Assembly (NCBI GenBank): GCA_016788865.1
Contig: JAEUSB010000018.1
Location: 1 to 45,891 of the forward strand
Source: Leptospirales bacterium
Lineage (GTDB): Bacteria > Spirochaetota > Leptospiria > Leptospirales > Leptonemataceae
DNA: 45,891 nucleotides
Direction of reading: 5' to 3'
Part shown: positions 25,877 to 34,503 of the stretch, piece after piece
Layout: every line of letters begins with the position of its first letter
Position numbering within the stretch: the stretch's first letter is position 1
Translations under genes and position numbers: made by a program
Notes under the pieces: generated by a model
Database searches by the model: none
What the model was told of the DNA's origin: nothing
Seen by the model: the letters and a program-made list of their open reading frames with translations, nothing else

Positions 25877-25949
25877 ACAATCGCACCTGGTGTCAAGTGA
25901 GGCGTGGGCCCTACTCAGTTGGAGCCGGGTGCTTTGCCAGGGACAACAA

Positions 25950-26552
25950 CTAAGGCTTCATTAGATCCGCGTACAATTTCCTGGATTGCTCAAGTCCAGC
26001 CGCATTGAAGGGGCCCAGAGTGGTGCGATAGGTACCGAACAATCGATCAAATACATAGAAACAGATTCCCATATTGTAAGGCATTCTTCCTTCGTCCGTC
26101 AACTTATGATGGTGAATGTCGTGAAGGCGACGTACCTGGATGAACCAGGATCGAATGAAACGACTGCGCATGAAGAACGTTCCTTCTATATGAAAGTTCT
26201 CATGGACCAGTCCAAACATCAGATACCCCCAGAACAGGCCAGTCCCCGCAGAAAGCAGCGTAAGCCAGAGCGGAACGTCAAGTAGGAGCAGCGAAACAAC
26301 CCATACCGCGGTCACAGGCGCGATTGGGACTAACCATTCGGCTCCCAACCCGAGAAAAGTGAAGCGACCCACGCCAGAGTCCTTATACGGATTGGAGCGC
26401 TGGTTGCGGCCTGGGCCATAGTCGTTGAGATGGTGCTGCATATGTTCCCGACTCAGGAACTTTACCTTTTCGCTATGGAGCAGAGTGTGGATCCAGTAGC
26501 CCAAAAACTCAGCCATTACCACAGAAGCTAACACCGTTAGGAGGAGAACCAT
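25950..26552 (-). CDS. Fatty acid hydroxylase / sterol desaturase-like membrane protein
   Basis: This is a 200-residue integral membrane di-iron oxygenase-like protein. Histidine clusters typical of the fatty acid hydroxylase superfamily are visible: HTLLHSEKVKFLSREHMQHH near the N-terminus, VHENFHIEGTFF in the middle and RLHDIHHHKLTDEG near the C-terminus, followed by FDRLFGTYR. Three or four hydrophobic helices alternate with these motifs. Such enzymes hydroxylate or desaturate acyl chains, sterols or carotenoids using O2 and iron. It is upstream of the SGNH-MBOAT pair on the same strand with a 90-base gap, so linkage to envelope acyl groups is possible. A paralogue with the same DRLFGTYRT ending lies at 44582-45154. 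Confidence 0.85.
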   Translation of the reverse strand: MVLLLTVLASVVMAEFLGYWIHTLLHSEKVKFLSREHMQHHLNDYGPGRNQRSNPYKDSGVGRFTFLGLGAEWLVPIAPVTAVWVVSLLLLDVPLWLTLLSAGTGLFWGYLMFGLVHENFHIEGTFFMRSRFIRSWFIQVRRLHDIHHHKLTDEGRMPYNMGICFYVFDRLFGTYRTTLGPFNAAGLEQSRKLYADLMKP

Positions 26553-26794
26553 GAGGCATATGCACGCTCTCAGGGCCTGCTGTCAATTCTGATTCAGCTG
26601 GATCGGCCCATTTCGGGCAGGTGACCGATGCCACCCCGGACAAAATCTGAGGGATACTCAACCAGCCTGCGGATCCGAATTGCTGGAGACACATGAACGT
26701 TAAGCGCCTTCTGTTTACTGAAACGTTAGTCGAAATTTGAATATTTTGATAGCACGTACCGTTCAAGGCTTACACTGTTGCAAAGGCTTGTGGA

Positions 26795-27145
26795 ATGATT
26801 ATTTGGCACATAGATGATGATCCTATTGTCCTGGAAATTGCAGCGCGCACCATTCGCAGAAATGACATTGGCAGCGATGTAAGAACCTTCGAGGATGCAA
26901 GAAAAGCCCTGGCTGCGCTTGAAAAGAGCACACCGGATCTCATCTTACTCGATATGGACATGCCGGGAATGGACGGTTGGGAGTTCCTCGATGCTCTTGC
27001 TGAACGAGAAAACGTCCCTTCCATCATTGTGCTCACTGCGTCCCTGGACGCAACCTTACAAGAGAAAGTACTTAAAATGCCAAACGTCAAGGGCCTCTTG
27101 ACCAAGCCCTTGAGCGTCAAAGATCTGGCGCTTCTGATACTTTGA
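26795..27145 (+). CDS. Single-domain response regulator
   Basis: This is a stand-alone receiver domain of 116 residues. The acidic pocket is WHIDDDPIVLE, the phospho-acceptor Asp is in LILLDMDMPGMDGWEF at about residue 49, the Thr switch is in IIVLTASLD, and the Lys is in LTKPLSVKD. No output domain is present, so it acts by protein contact, like CheY or Spo0F. No kinase is adjacent. The 240 bases before it (26553-26794) hold no convincing gene. TTCAAG and TACACT hexamers near 26762-26776 may form a promoter. It is convergent with the next gene. Confidence 0.93.
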   Translation: MIIWHIDDDPIVLEIAARTIRRNDIGSDVRTFEDARKALAALEKSTPDLILLDMDMPGMDGWEFLDALAERENVPSIIVLTASLDATLQEKVLKMPNVKGLLTKPLSVKDLALLIL

Positions 27146-27147
27146 TC

Positions 27148-28023
27148 TTAATCAGATCGGATCATGACGGCGGTGAAACGCAGGCCGGCGCCATTGTTGA
27201 ATGCGTCAAGGTCGATAAGATAGCTATTCTCCCTTTCTAGAGCCTCCGCAAGCGAATCGGCGTCTATGCTTGCATACCATGTAGACTTTGTTTTCCCGGC
27301 AGGCACGGCAATTCCGTGGAAGCGAACCTCACCCTTCTCCGTGTGTCGGCGCAAACGTAAGAGCCTTGCCTTACTACGCTGCAATTGCATCGCGAGTTCC
27401 GCCTGCGAAAGATTCGTAAACAGAAACCAGGGCTCCTGTTTTCCGGCGATTGCCTTCATGGTGCGAACTATCACAGCATACCGGCGCGCTCCTGCCTTTG
27501 AGTACACAACAAGATCCGTTATCCGCCGTTGCTCAGAAACCAGTGCATGCAGTTGTTTCTCATTAAGATCTACCTGGATAACGGATTCATTTGTAGGATC
27601 GGGTTCCAGGACGGCACTGAAGCCTGGTTCGGGCAGGGATGCATCTACGCAAAGTGAAACGGGATTCAGGCCAGGATTTTGTTTCTTGATCATATCCGAC
27701 GTCAAATCCACAGCGTACCTGCGCGCTGGCATTCCCGGTTCAAAGAAGCCGGCGAATCTTCGGTGCCTACCTGCGCCGTAGACGCTCAAGCGCTGAATCC
27801 GATAACCCGGCGTGGCTGTCGTTTCAATTTGCGACGTTTGAATATCATGCGACCAGAACCAGCCCGATGGAGGTGTGATCTTTTCAGGACGAAAGCTCGC
27901 GAATCGCGTTGCATCCGAAAATGCGATTCGCGAATTGTCTCCGCCTTCTTGCGGAGCAACCGGTCCCCCTATCCAGAGGAACAAGAATATTGCGGCCATT
28001 GGATGGGATTTCGGCTGCATCAA
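27148..28023 (-). CDS. Exported hypothetical protein with tandem YG-type repeats
   Basis: I do not recognise a catalytic family. The protein has 291 residues with a signal peptide (MMQPKSHPMAAIFLFLWIGG). The mature part repeats a pattern of about 50-60 residues ending in a beta-strand pair, as in RIQRLSVYGAGRHRRFAGFF, RITDLVVYSKAGARRYAVIV and YLIDLDAFNNGAGLRFTAVM. This resembles the bacterial tandem-repeat domain found in some secreted hydrolases. That resemblance is from memory and should be treated as tentative. No catalytic triad is evident, so it may be a binding or structural protein. Confidence 0.75.
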   Translation of the reverse strand: MMQPKSHPMAAIFLFLWIGGPVAPQEGGDNSRIAFSDATRFASFRPEKITPPSGWFWSHDIQTSQIETTATPGYRIQRLSVYGAGRHRRFAGFFEPGMPARRYAVDLTSDMIKKQNPGLNPVSLCVDASLPEPGFSAVLEPDPTNESVIQVDLNEKQLHALVSEQRRITDLVVYSKAGARRYAVIVRTMKAIAGKQEPWFLFTNLSQAELAMQLQRSKARLLRLRRHTEKGEVRFHGIAVPAGKTKSTWYASIDADSLAEALERENSYLIDLDAFNNGAGLRFTAVMIRSD

Positions 28024-28110
28024 AGGAGTTTTGAATCGACCGTCCTTGTGTCAAACATAGAGCGTCATTTGAATTCCGGAATTTCGATGAGCTAGACGGT
28101 TGTGCCCTTC

Positions 28111-29064
28111 CTACGGTTTCCTACCGGCGACCGGCTTGTCTTCGCTGGCATTTGCTTCCACAAACTTAATTACTTTGCGGTAAGCATTCAAATATTGTTG
28201 TTCTGAGAATTGGCCGTGCTTGGCTCCGGGAATTCGAATGAGCTCGCTGGGCACGGAAACACTTCGCAAGGCGGCATCGAGGCGCACGCTGTGCGCAAAA
28301 GGGACGGTGTCATCCAAATCCCCATGAATAGAAATAACTGGCGGGACTCCTGCACGAACGTACCGAATAGGGGACAGGCGATTTGCTAGCTCAAACCTGC
28401 CGGGTCCGTTGCCAATCCAACCCTGCGCAAACTCACGTTTATTAGCCCCGTCGATCAGGTCAGCCACATCGCTAATGCCATACCAGTTAACAATGGCACG
28501 CACCCTTGGCATATCGCCTGGACAGGCGCCGCCTACTTCCGGTGCAAACGCGGAGAGAAGTGCTAGATGACCCCCGGCAGAATGCCCCATTAGCACAACG
28601 CGATTCATGTCTGCTCTGTATGTAGCAGCGTTCTTGAGTATCCATTTCAACGCACAAATGCAGTCCTCTGCCCCGGCCGGAGCCTGTGCTACCTTTCCCA
28701 GCCTGTACGCAACGTTAAACGCCACCCAGCCTTGAGACAGGAATGGTGTGACATGAAGTACGGCACGTTCCTTATCCCCGGTCATCCAACCTCCGCCATG
28801 AAAGTACACAAGGACGGGCATAGGCGGCCCCTCCGGGCGAGGGCGAAACACATCAACCTTGAGGCTCTGACCGTTGATTGTTCGATAAGTCTGTCCTGCG
28901 AGCTGATAGTATTTTCGCGAGGTTTCAACAACTGCAGCAAACTCATTGGAATCTTCAGCGCGCGCACTCACTCCACAGGCAAAAAACGTGGAAAGGAGAA
29001 AGTAGTTCATCAAATAAAAGACGGACCTGGCGATGTAACGCAGTGTTGAATTCAATGAGGTCAT
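28111..29064 (-). CDS. Exported carboxylesterase-like alpha/beta hydrolase (BD-FAE type)
   Basis: This is an alpha/beta hydrolase of about 317 residues. The oxyanion motif is VYFHGGGWMTGDK, the nucleophile elbow is VLMGHSAGGHLAL, and the catalytic Asp and His are in HGDLDDTVPFAHS and PGAKHGQFSE. This arrangement is typical of BD-FAE/hormone-sensitive-lipase-type esterases. The signal peptide includes VFYLMNYFLLSTFFACGVSA. Start 29064 keeps two Arg residues before the hydrophobic core. Starts at 29100 and 29010 are also possible. It follows the DUF2341 lipoprotein gene on the same strand after about 80 bases. Confidence 0.85.
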   Translation of the reverse strand: MTSLNSTLRYIARSVFYLMNYFLLSTFFACGVSARAEDSNEFAAVVETSRKYYQLAGQTYRTINGQSLKVDVFRPRPEGPPMPVLVYFHGGGWMTGDKERAVLHVTPFLSQGWVAFNVAYRLGKVAQAPAGAEDCICALKWILKNAATYRADMNRVVLMGHSAGGHLALLSAFAPEVGGACPGDMPRVRAIVNWYGISDVADLIDGANKREFAQGWIGNGPGRFELANRLSPIRYVRAGVPPVISIHGDLDDTVPFAHSVRLDAALRSVSVPSELIRIPGAKHGQFSEQQYLNAYRKVIKFVEANASEDKPVAGRKP

Positions 29065-29142
29065 TGAATCAGCTAGAATCGAAACCGACTCCGCAGTCAA
29101 GCGAACTTAAGCTACTGCTCTATTGCGGCAAACTGGGCGGCG

Positions 29143-30267
29143 TCACAAAGTTTCAAGCGTTGAAAGCGCCGGTTCCGGATCATCTGCTACGGACAGGGAA
29201 ATTCGAAGATTGTCGTATGTGTAAGACGTAAGCCCGGAAGCCCAATTGTCCATTGCGATTCTGATCTGATTTAGATTTGAAATGGAATTCTCGTAGCCTG
29301 CACCGGTGAAGCGTAATGTTCCATTTCGATAGTAATCATACGTTCGCGCAGTCGTATCGACTACGATGCGAATTGCCATAACCTGAAATGCTGCGGCATC
29401 GTTGGGCAATACTGTATTCTCAAGCTGGCCCGCTGCGGCAAATCTGTAGTCCATGTTATAGAGAACATCCGGAACAATCCCGTTACCCTCGCCAAAATAC
29501 AAGGAGGGACCAGCACCGGTTGTCATATTCGTATCCACCATGGAGGTCGAATCACCAATTTGAACCATTTGCGTCCAGGTAGCCTGGGCGATACCAACCA
29601 TTCCCCAATCAAACCGCAATGTGAAGTTAGACGGAATAGCACCAAGGGGGAACGTTTGCTTTACTCCTGCGTCCATGACCTGATCGTTACCTGTCTGGCC
29701 AAGGGCGCCAGATTGGATGTACATGTCTCGAGATGCTCCATTCCATTCAGTCCAGCCGTTACCGACCGTTGTTGAATTAGCGCGATTGAAGAAATCAGCA
29801 AAATAGTAAACATTCATCTCGTTGAATGGTGCCGTTCCAGCACTGGCGTTACCGTAATATATGTAGTATGAACCGTCCGCAGATTCATTGAGATTCTGGG
29901 GTAGCGAGCCCTGGAGTCTAAAGTCGATGGTCGTTGTCGCAGAATTCCAGGTTGAGCCAACTCGATCAAGTTCAACGGGACTACCGGAAACGGGTTGCCA
30001 GTAGATGCGGACATCGTCCCCCGATGCGAGCATTACCTGGCCACCGCTTGTGCGACTGTCAAATGTCAAAGAAACAGTATAGTTATTCGGCAGAGCAGAA
30101 TGAGAGGTTCCAAAAACTATTTTGTTGCGATATCTAAATGCGGGTGCAGCCCAGACGGCCTGGCTCGATCCCTGCTGCAAAGCCAACAACGCCAGGTACG
30201 CTCCCTGACTGTCATACTTCGCGCACGACAGGAGACCGAATGATACCAGCATCAGGATAGTACGCAT
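29143..30267 (-). CDS. DUF2341-domain lipoprotein
   Basis: This is a surface or periplasmic lipoprotein of 374 residues. The signal peptide ends MLVSFGLLSCAKY, with the lipobox Cys at about residue 15. The N-terminal part (about residues 40-145) matches the DUF2341 pattern: two beta-strand repeats, DDVRIYWQPVSG, and the ending GSYYIYYGNASAG. The C-terminal 200 residues look like a concanavalin/LamG-like beta sandwich, as in YYFADFFNRANSTTVGNGW and LNQIRIAMDNWASGLTSYTY. These proteins probably bind carbohydrate or act as cell-surface decoration; the ligand is unknown. The post-lipobox sequence CAKYDSQGAYLALL is shared with the divergent neighbour. Confidence 0.85.
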   Translation of the reverse strand: MRTILMLVSFGLLSCAKYDSQGAYLALLALQQGSSQAVWAAPAFRYRNKIVFGTSHSALPNNYTVSLTFDSRTSGGQVMLASGDDVRIYWQPVSGSPVELDRVGSTWNSATTTIDFRLQGSLPQNLNESADGSYYIYYGNASAGTAPFNEMNVYYFADFFNRANSTTVGNGWTEWNGASRDMYIQSGALGQTGNDQVMDAGVKQTFPLGAIPSNFTLRFDWGMVGIAQATWTQMVQIGDSTSMVDTNMTTGAGPSLYFGEGNGIVPDVLYNMDYRFAAAGQLENTVLPNDAAAFQVMAIRIVVDTTARTYDYYRNGTLRFTGAGYENSISNLNQIRIAMDNWASGLTSYTYDNLRISLSVADDPEPALSTLETL

Positions 30268-30297
30268 TACTTACTAAGTATCGGTTGTGAAAACATA

Positions 30298-30373
30298 GTG
30301 TCCACCCTGAACCTGGTAAATTTGGTCTGGCTTTCTGCGAGATTTCCCCTATCCGCCAGAAATCTGTGGACAC
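30298..30373. promoter_or_regulatory. Nested inverted repeats between divergent lipoprotein genes
   Basis: The space between the two DUF2341 genes has three nested or overlapping dyads. GTGTCCAC (30298-30305) pairs with GTGGACAC (30366-30373), TCTGGC (30326-30331) with GCCAGA (30355-30360), and AGATTTC (30340-30346) with GAAATCT (30359-30365). The arms lie upstream of both genes, so this could be shared control DNA or a folded 5' leader. A terminator is unlikely because no T-run follows. Confidence 0.45.
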
Positions 30374-30407
30374 CTCACGAATCAGAACGCAAACCGCCGA
30401 AGTCAAC

Positions 30408-31622
30408 ATGAGCTTGAATGTAATGGGCAACACATTTACACTGTTGCTTCTATTATTACTCCTGATAAGCCAGAACTGCGCCCGGTATGATGCGGGGGCG
30501 GGATATATGGCTCTCCTTCTTGCGGGGGGATCTTCGGGCTCAGACTCCGGATTCATCGGCTGTGTGACGGCTCGCGCGTCTCAATTCAGTTCCTGGGGAA
30601 GAAGAAGATCCTTGACGATTCAAAACGCCACGAGAGCAGAAACATTCACGAATTTTCCAACGCTTGTCGTTCTCGATAGCACACGAGTTGATTACGCGCA
30701 GACGCAGAACTCGGGACAGGATTTGAGGTTCGTTGACAATGACGGAAGCACAACGCTGTCGCATCAGATTGAAACCTGGAATGAAACAGGTAGTTCTTAT
30801 GTATGGGTGAATATTCCTCAAGTAGAGGCTTCCACAAATGCAGATTGCATCTGGATGTACTATGGCAACGCTACAGCCGCTGATGGGCAAAATGCGACGT
30901 CGGTTTGGAGTTCAGAGTTTTCGGGAGTATACCATTTTAATTCGGCCGTGACAGACTCTACGTCAAATGCGGCTAACGGAACAATTAACGGAACTGTAAG
31001 CAATGTCGCGGGCAAACTATCCGGTGGGCAATCGTTTGCGGCCGGTTTTGTGCAAACGCCCATCAACTCTCCCAGGACAGCGGCAAACATCACATTGAGT
31101 CTATGGTTCAGAACCAACACGACCGTCTCATTGAGACATCTGATGTGGGAAGGAAGAAGCGGCCAGAACGGATGGGGAAATCCGGGCGATCCAACCTCTC
31201 ATGAGATGCACTTATCGCAGGGATATTTCTCCGGACCGGTCCTCAATGCACTGAATTTCTTCTACGGGTACGAAGATCCGGGACAGGCCAGTGCGCTTAC
31301 TGCTGCCGGTAGCTTTACCGATACGGCAAGCTGGCACTATTTAACGGGAGTGGTCCGCAACGCCGCGACGGCACCCGCTGTTGAGTTGTACCTCGATGGG
31401 GCACTTGTAGCTAACGGAAATGGAACCTTGACGGGCCGAACAAGCTGGGATACCAACCTACGAATCGGGACGGACGGAAATGGCGCTGGCTCCGCTCGAG
31501 CCTACAACGGAAGCGCAGATGAAGTGCGCGTTGAAACTGCTGCTCGATCAGCTTCCTGGATTGGAGCGCAGTACGCGAGCCAGAACGACGCGGGCTTCCT
31601 CTCGTTCAGTAGCGAACAGTAG
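30408..31622 (+). CDS. DUF2341/LamG-domain lipoprotein
   Basis: This is a lipoprotein of about 404 residues with signal sequence TFTLLLLLLLLISQNCARYD. The Cys in ISQNC is the probable lipidation site. A DUF2341 domain follows (about residues 50-160), with SWGRRRSLTIQNATRAETFT, DLRFVDNDGSTTLSHQIETW and CIWMYYGNATAADG. A LamG/concanavalin-like jelly-roll domain comes next (about 170-400), with NITLSLWFRTNTT, VELYLDGALVANG and DEVRVETAARSASWIGAQYA. It shares its CARYDAGAGYMALL start with the divergent gene, so the two are paralogues with different C-terminal sandwiches. Start choice among GTG 30366, ATG 30408 and ATG 30423 is uncertain; 30408 leaves a short n-region. Confidence 0.85.
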   Translation: MSLNVMGNTFTLLLLLLLLISQNCARYDAGAGYMALLLAGGSSGSDSGFIGCVTARASQFSSWGRRRSLTIQNATRAETFTNFPTLVVLDSTRVDYAQTQNSGQDLRFVDNDGSTTLSHQIETWNETGSSYVWVNIPQVEASTNADCIWMYYGNATAADGQNATSVWSSEFSGVYHFNSAVTDSTSNAANGTINGTVSNVAGKLSGGQSFAAGFVQTPINSPRTAANITLSLWFRTNTTVSLRHLMWEGRSGQNGWGNPGDPTSHEMHLSQGYFSGPVLNALNFFYGYEDPGQASALTAAGSFTDTASWHYLTGVVRNAATAPAVELYLDGALVANGNGTLTGRTSWDTNLRIGTDGNGAGSARAYNGSADEVRVETAARSASWIGAQYASQNDAGFLSFSSEQ

Positions 31623-31657
31623 CGGACTTTTTTAATTTCAGACTAGAAACTGAATGC

Positions 31658-32779
31658 TCAGCTTTCAAACAGCCGTGGATGAAACCACTTCAAAATCTTT
31701 TCGTTTTCATCGCGGGGATAGTTGTGCGATAAGTCCGGAATTTCGCTGTACACCACCTTCGCGCCCGCTTTCGCCAGTGCAGCCGCAGCAGCCCGAGCAG
31801 AAGCAACTGGAAACATCCAATCACGTCCTCCATGTACTTGATAAATTGGAATATCTCTAACAGGAGCCTCGACGACTCCCGATCGATTCATCAATACGTG
31901 AACCGCCGCGGCGACTGGAGCGTAATGCGTAAATGGCGATTGATGCACGATCGACAATAGCATTGCGTAGGTACCTCCGTCTGAAATTCCAGTTAGTAAA
32001 ATTTGCTTTGTATCTATATTCCAATTGCTCGATATATGCGATAGCATACGATTGAGAGAACCTGCATCAAGAGCAGGTGTGTGAAGCGACCATGTCCGAC
32101 CAAGAGAACTCGGTGCTGCAAGGATACACCCAAAGCTGCGGGCTTCGCGTAACCAGGACCAGAAAAAGTCAGCGCCGTGTCCTGATCCGCCGTGCAGCGC
32201 AACAATCAAGGGCCACGCTTGCGAGGGTGTGTAATACTCGGGAACATAGAGGGTATAACCTCCTCGTTTCCCGCGAAGATTGTTCATATCAATAATCCCT
32301 CGCCTTCCGTCCGGATCTGCTTCCTGAGAAGAAGATTCCTGCCGCGACTCTGACCCTGATGCCAGGCGCTCAAGGAGCGTCGTGTCGTTTGCGTGTGATG
32401 GATGTATAAAGAAACGGCTCACTTCAGCAGACTGACCGGCCACTGAGTACAGAATTTCCTGCGACCGTGCGATCGGGCGCAGCGCCTGGAATGCTTTCAT
32501 GATCTGATGCGCTCCGGCGCGAGACTCCTCGAAACGCGCAGCCCCCTGCAGTGCCTGAGTTGCGGAAAGTATCAGTATTTGTTCGGCCGGTTTTACTGGA
32601 TCGAGTCCGCGGACTCCAGACAGAGTTGCTTCCAGTTTCCTGGCCATTGGCAGGATTCTATCTGCGTAGTCGACCAGGCGTGGCGGATCCAGTCTGTCCT
32701 GTATCTCTCCAAATGCCTTTAGCAGAGTGAGGAGGTCAGTCCAGAGCGAAAGAAACGGCGCTGAAAATGGGCCTTGCAT
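31658..32779 (-). CDS. PHB-depolymerase/LpqC-like esterase
   Basis: This is an alpha/beta hydrolase of 373 residues. The first 150 residues are helical and unassigned. The catalytic domain starts at [13 protein letters not shown]. The oxyanion region is [16 protein letters not shown], the nucleophile is in [13 protein letters not shown], the Asp in [11 protein letters not shown], and the His in [10 protein letters not shown]. This matches the polyhydroxyalkanoate depolymerase/feruloyl esterase-like group. No strong signal peptide is seen, so it may be cytoplasmic. It is divergent from the Msr operon with about 100 bases between start codons. Confidence 0.82.
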   Translation of the reverse strand: MQGPFSAPFLSLWTDLLTLLKAFGEIQDRLDPPRLVDYADRILPMARKLEATLSGVRGLDPVKPAEQILILSATQALQGAARFEESRAGAHQIMKAFQALRPIARSQEILYSVAGQSAEVSRFFIHPSHANDTTLLERLASGSESRQESSSQEADPDGRRGIIDMNNLRGKRGGYTLYVPEYYTPSQAWPLIVALHGGSGHGADFFWSWLREARSFGCILAAPSSLGRTWSLHTPALDAGSLNRMLSHISSNWNIDTKQILLTGISDGGTYAMLLSIVHQSPFTHYAPVAAAVHVLMNRSGVVEAPVRDIPIYQVHGGRDWMFPVASARAAAAALAKAGAKVVYSEIPDLSHNYPRDENEKILKWFHPRLFES

Positions 32780-32879
32780 CTATTTTTCGACCATAAGTCA
32801 TTTCAAGGAGGATCAGGAGATTTTTCGAGGCAAAAAAAAGACGTGTAACCATTTCACTCGGAAAGCGACTCTATATAGT

Positions 32880-33794
32880 ATGATGAAATTGTTAATGGCC
32901 TGGGGATTTGCCCTGACGTTTAGTCTGCCGATTCTAGCGGCAGATCCCGCTCCAGCCTGGCAGCTCCAGACTCTCGATGGCAGCACCCGGAAACTTTCAG
33001 ACTACAAGGGAAAAGTCGTTTTGCTGGATTTCTGGGCCATGTGGTGCGTTCCTTGCAAAGCCCAATTTCCGCATCTAATCGAAATGCAAAAAACCTATGG
33101 CCCGGCGGGGCTGCAGATCATTGGGATTTCAGAAGACGAGGCGCCATCATCCACTATCCAGGCGTTCGTAAAACGAAATGGCATCGACTATCCTATAGTT
33201 CGTTCCAATCCGGAAGTTGTTTCTGCCTACAAAGCACAGGGACTTCCTACTCTGGTGCTCGTTGATCGCCAGGGAAATATTTCAGCACATCATGTTGGAC
33301 CAATGCCGCGGACAATTCTCGAAAAGAAGATTCGAGAAGTTCTTGGACTTCCGCCGGCAACGTCAAGCGCCGTTGATCTCCGTTCCAAACTGACACCCGA
33401 GCAATACCATATCACACAAGAATGCGGAACTGAACCGCCATTCAAGAACGCTTATTGGGACAACCACGCGCCGGGAATCTATGTAGACATCGTTTCCGGA
33501 GAAGCACTATTCTCCTCCACGGATAAATTTGACTCTGGAACTGGATGGCCAAGCTTTACTCGTCCCATTCGTGGAAATGCCGTAAAGAGCAAGAGCGACG
33601 AGAGTTTTGGCATGGTTCGAACGGAAGTTCGTTCGGCAGCCGCAGATTCCCACCTGGGACACGTCTTTGATGATGGACCTGGGCCGGAAGGAAAGCGGTA
33701 CTGCATCAATTCCGCATCTTTGCGCTTCATACCAAAAGAGAAAATGAAAGAAGCTGGCTACGGCGCGTATCTGTATTTGTTCCAGGGGAAATAA
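32880..33794 (+). CDS. Exported TlpA-like thioredoxin fused to methionine-R-sulfoxide reductase MsrB
   Basis: This is a 305-residue exported fusion. A signal peptide ([20 protein letters not shown]) is followed by a TlpA/ResA-type thioredoxin domain (about residues 24-155) with active site [13 protein letters not shown] and the cis-Pro loop [10 protein letters not shown]. An MsrB domain (about 168-303) follows with [37 protein letters not shown] and the catalytic Cys in [12 protein letters not shown]. The usual zinc CxxC pairs are absent ([13 protein letters not shown]), so it is a zinc-free MsrB. The thioredoxin half likely recycles the MsrB half, and perhaps the MsrA encoded 3 bases downstream, in the periplasm. 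A TATATAG directly before the ATG suggests a very short or absent leader. Confidence 0.92.
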   Translation: MMKLLMAWGFALTFSLPILAADPAPAWQLQTLDGSTRKLSDYKGKVVLLDFWAMWCVPCKAQFPHLIEMQKTYGPAGLQIIGISEDEAPSSTIQAFVKRNGIDYPIVRSNPEVVSAYKAQGLPTLVLVDRQGNISAHHVGPMPRTILEKKIREVLGLPPATSSAVDLRSKLTPEQYHITQECGTEPPFKNAYWDNHAPGIYVDIVSGEALFSSTDKFDSGTGWPSFTRPIRGNAVKSKSDESFGMVRTEVRSAAADSHLGHVFDDGPGPEGKRYCINSASLRFIPKEKMKEAGYGAYLYLFQGK

Positions 33795-33797
33795 TTC

Positions 33798-34469
33798 ATG
33801 CTAAGACAAATCTCGTTAGTTGTTCCGATGTCCCATTCGCGTGCGAGCCGCCACGTTCGGCGGTTTGCGATGCCAGTACTGTGCGCATTTTTGATCAGCT
33901 TATCCGTTACCACGGTGCAAGCGCAGGCGGGTCAGAGACAGACTGCCGTTTTTGGAATGGGCTGTTTCTGGTGTAGTGAAGCCTTGTATGAACGATTCAT
34001 GGGTGTTGAGAGTGTCGTGAGTGGCTATGCCGGCGGAGTAACCGTAAATCCCAACTATGAACAAGTATCAGCTGGAGACACGGGACACGCAGAAGTAGTT
34101 CAAGTTACGTTTGATCCTGCAAAGATTTCGTACTCACAGCTCCTGGAAATCTTCTGGGAAGTGCACGATCCTACAACGCTGAATCGCCAGGGTGCAGACG
34201 AGGGAACGCAATATCGATCGGTTATTCTGTACGCCAATGCCGAACAAAAGAAACTGGCTGAGGCCTCGCGCGAAGCTGCAAAAAAGAAATTCGCTTCTGC
34301 GATTGTTACCCAAATAGCACCGCTGAAAAAATTCTATTTGGCTGAGGAGTACCATCAGGACTATTTCCGGAAGCATCCAAACCAGCCCTATTGCGTATTT
34401 GTGATCAGCCCAAAACTTCAAAAACTTGAAAAAAGTGCCGGACACCTTCCCGCGAAGCTGAAAAGATAG
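33798..34469 (+). CDS. msrA: Exported methionine-S-sulfoxide reductase MsrA
   Basis: MsrA reduces the S epimer of methionine sulfoxide in oxidised proteins. The catalytic site FGMGCFWCSEALYE is unmistakable. It is followed by SGYAGGVTVNPNYEQVSAGD, HAEVVQVTFDP and EEYHQDYFRKHPNQPYC. The N-terminus has a Tat-free, Sec-like hydrophobic segment, FAMPVLCAFLISLSVTTVQA, so the enzyme acts outside the cytoplasm. It begins 3 bases after the TlpA-MsrB stop, with AGGGGA upstream. Together they cover both sulfoxide epimers and their reductant in one operon. Confidence 0.95.
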   Translation: MLRQISLVVPMSHSRASRHVRRFAMPVLCAFLISLSVTTVQAQAGQRQTAVFGMGCFWCSEALYERFMGVESVVSGYAGGVTVNPNYEQVSAGDTGHAEVVQVTFDPAKISYSQLLEIFWEVHDPTTLNRQGADEGTQYRSVILYANAEQKKLAEASREAAKKKFASAIVTQIAPLKKFYLAEEYHQDYFRKHPNQPYCVFVISPKLQKLEKSAGHLPAKLKR

Positions 34470-34503
34470 GCCATTCGGCAATATTCAGCAGGGAGTTTTT
34501 ACT

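Noticed and set aside
26539..26589. AGGAGGAG followed by a 13-codon plus-strand frame (MRHMHALRACCQF) that could be a leader peptide.
   Set aside because: The AGGAGGAG is the complement of leucine codons at the start of the minus-strand hydroxylase gene, and the short frame has no link to the receiver gene 200 bases away.
30298..30373. Nested dyads considered as an invertible promoter.
   Set aside because: The arms are only 6-8 bp, and no recombinase gene is in the window. Kept only as possible control DNA.
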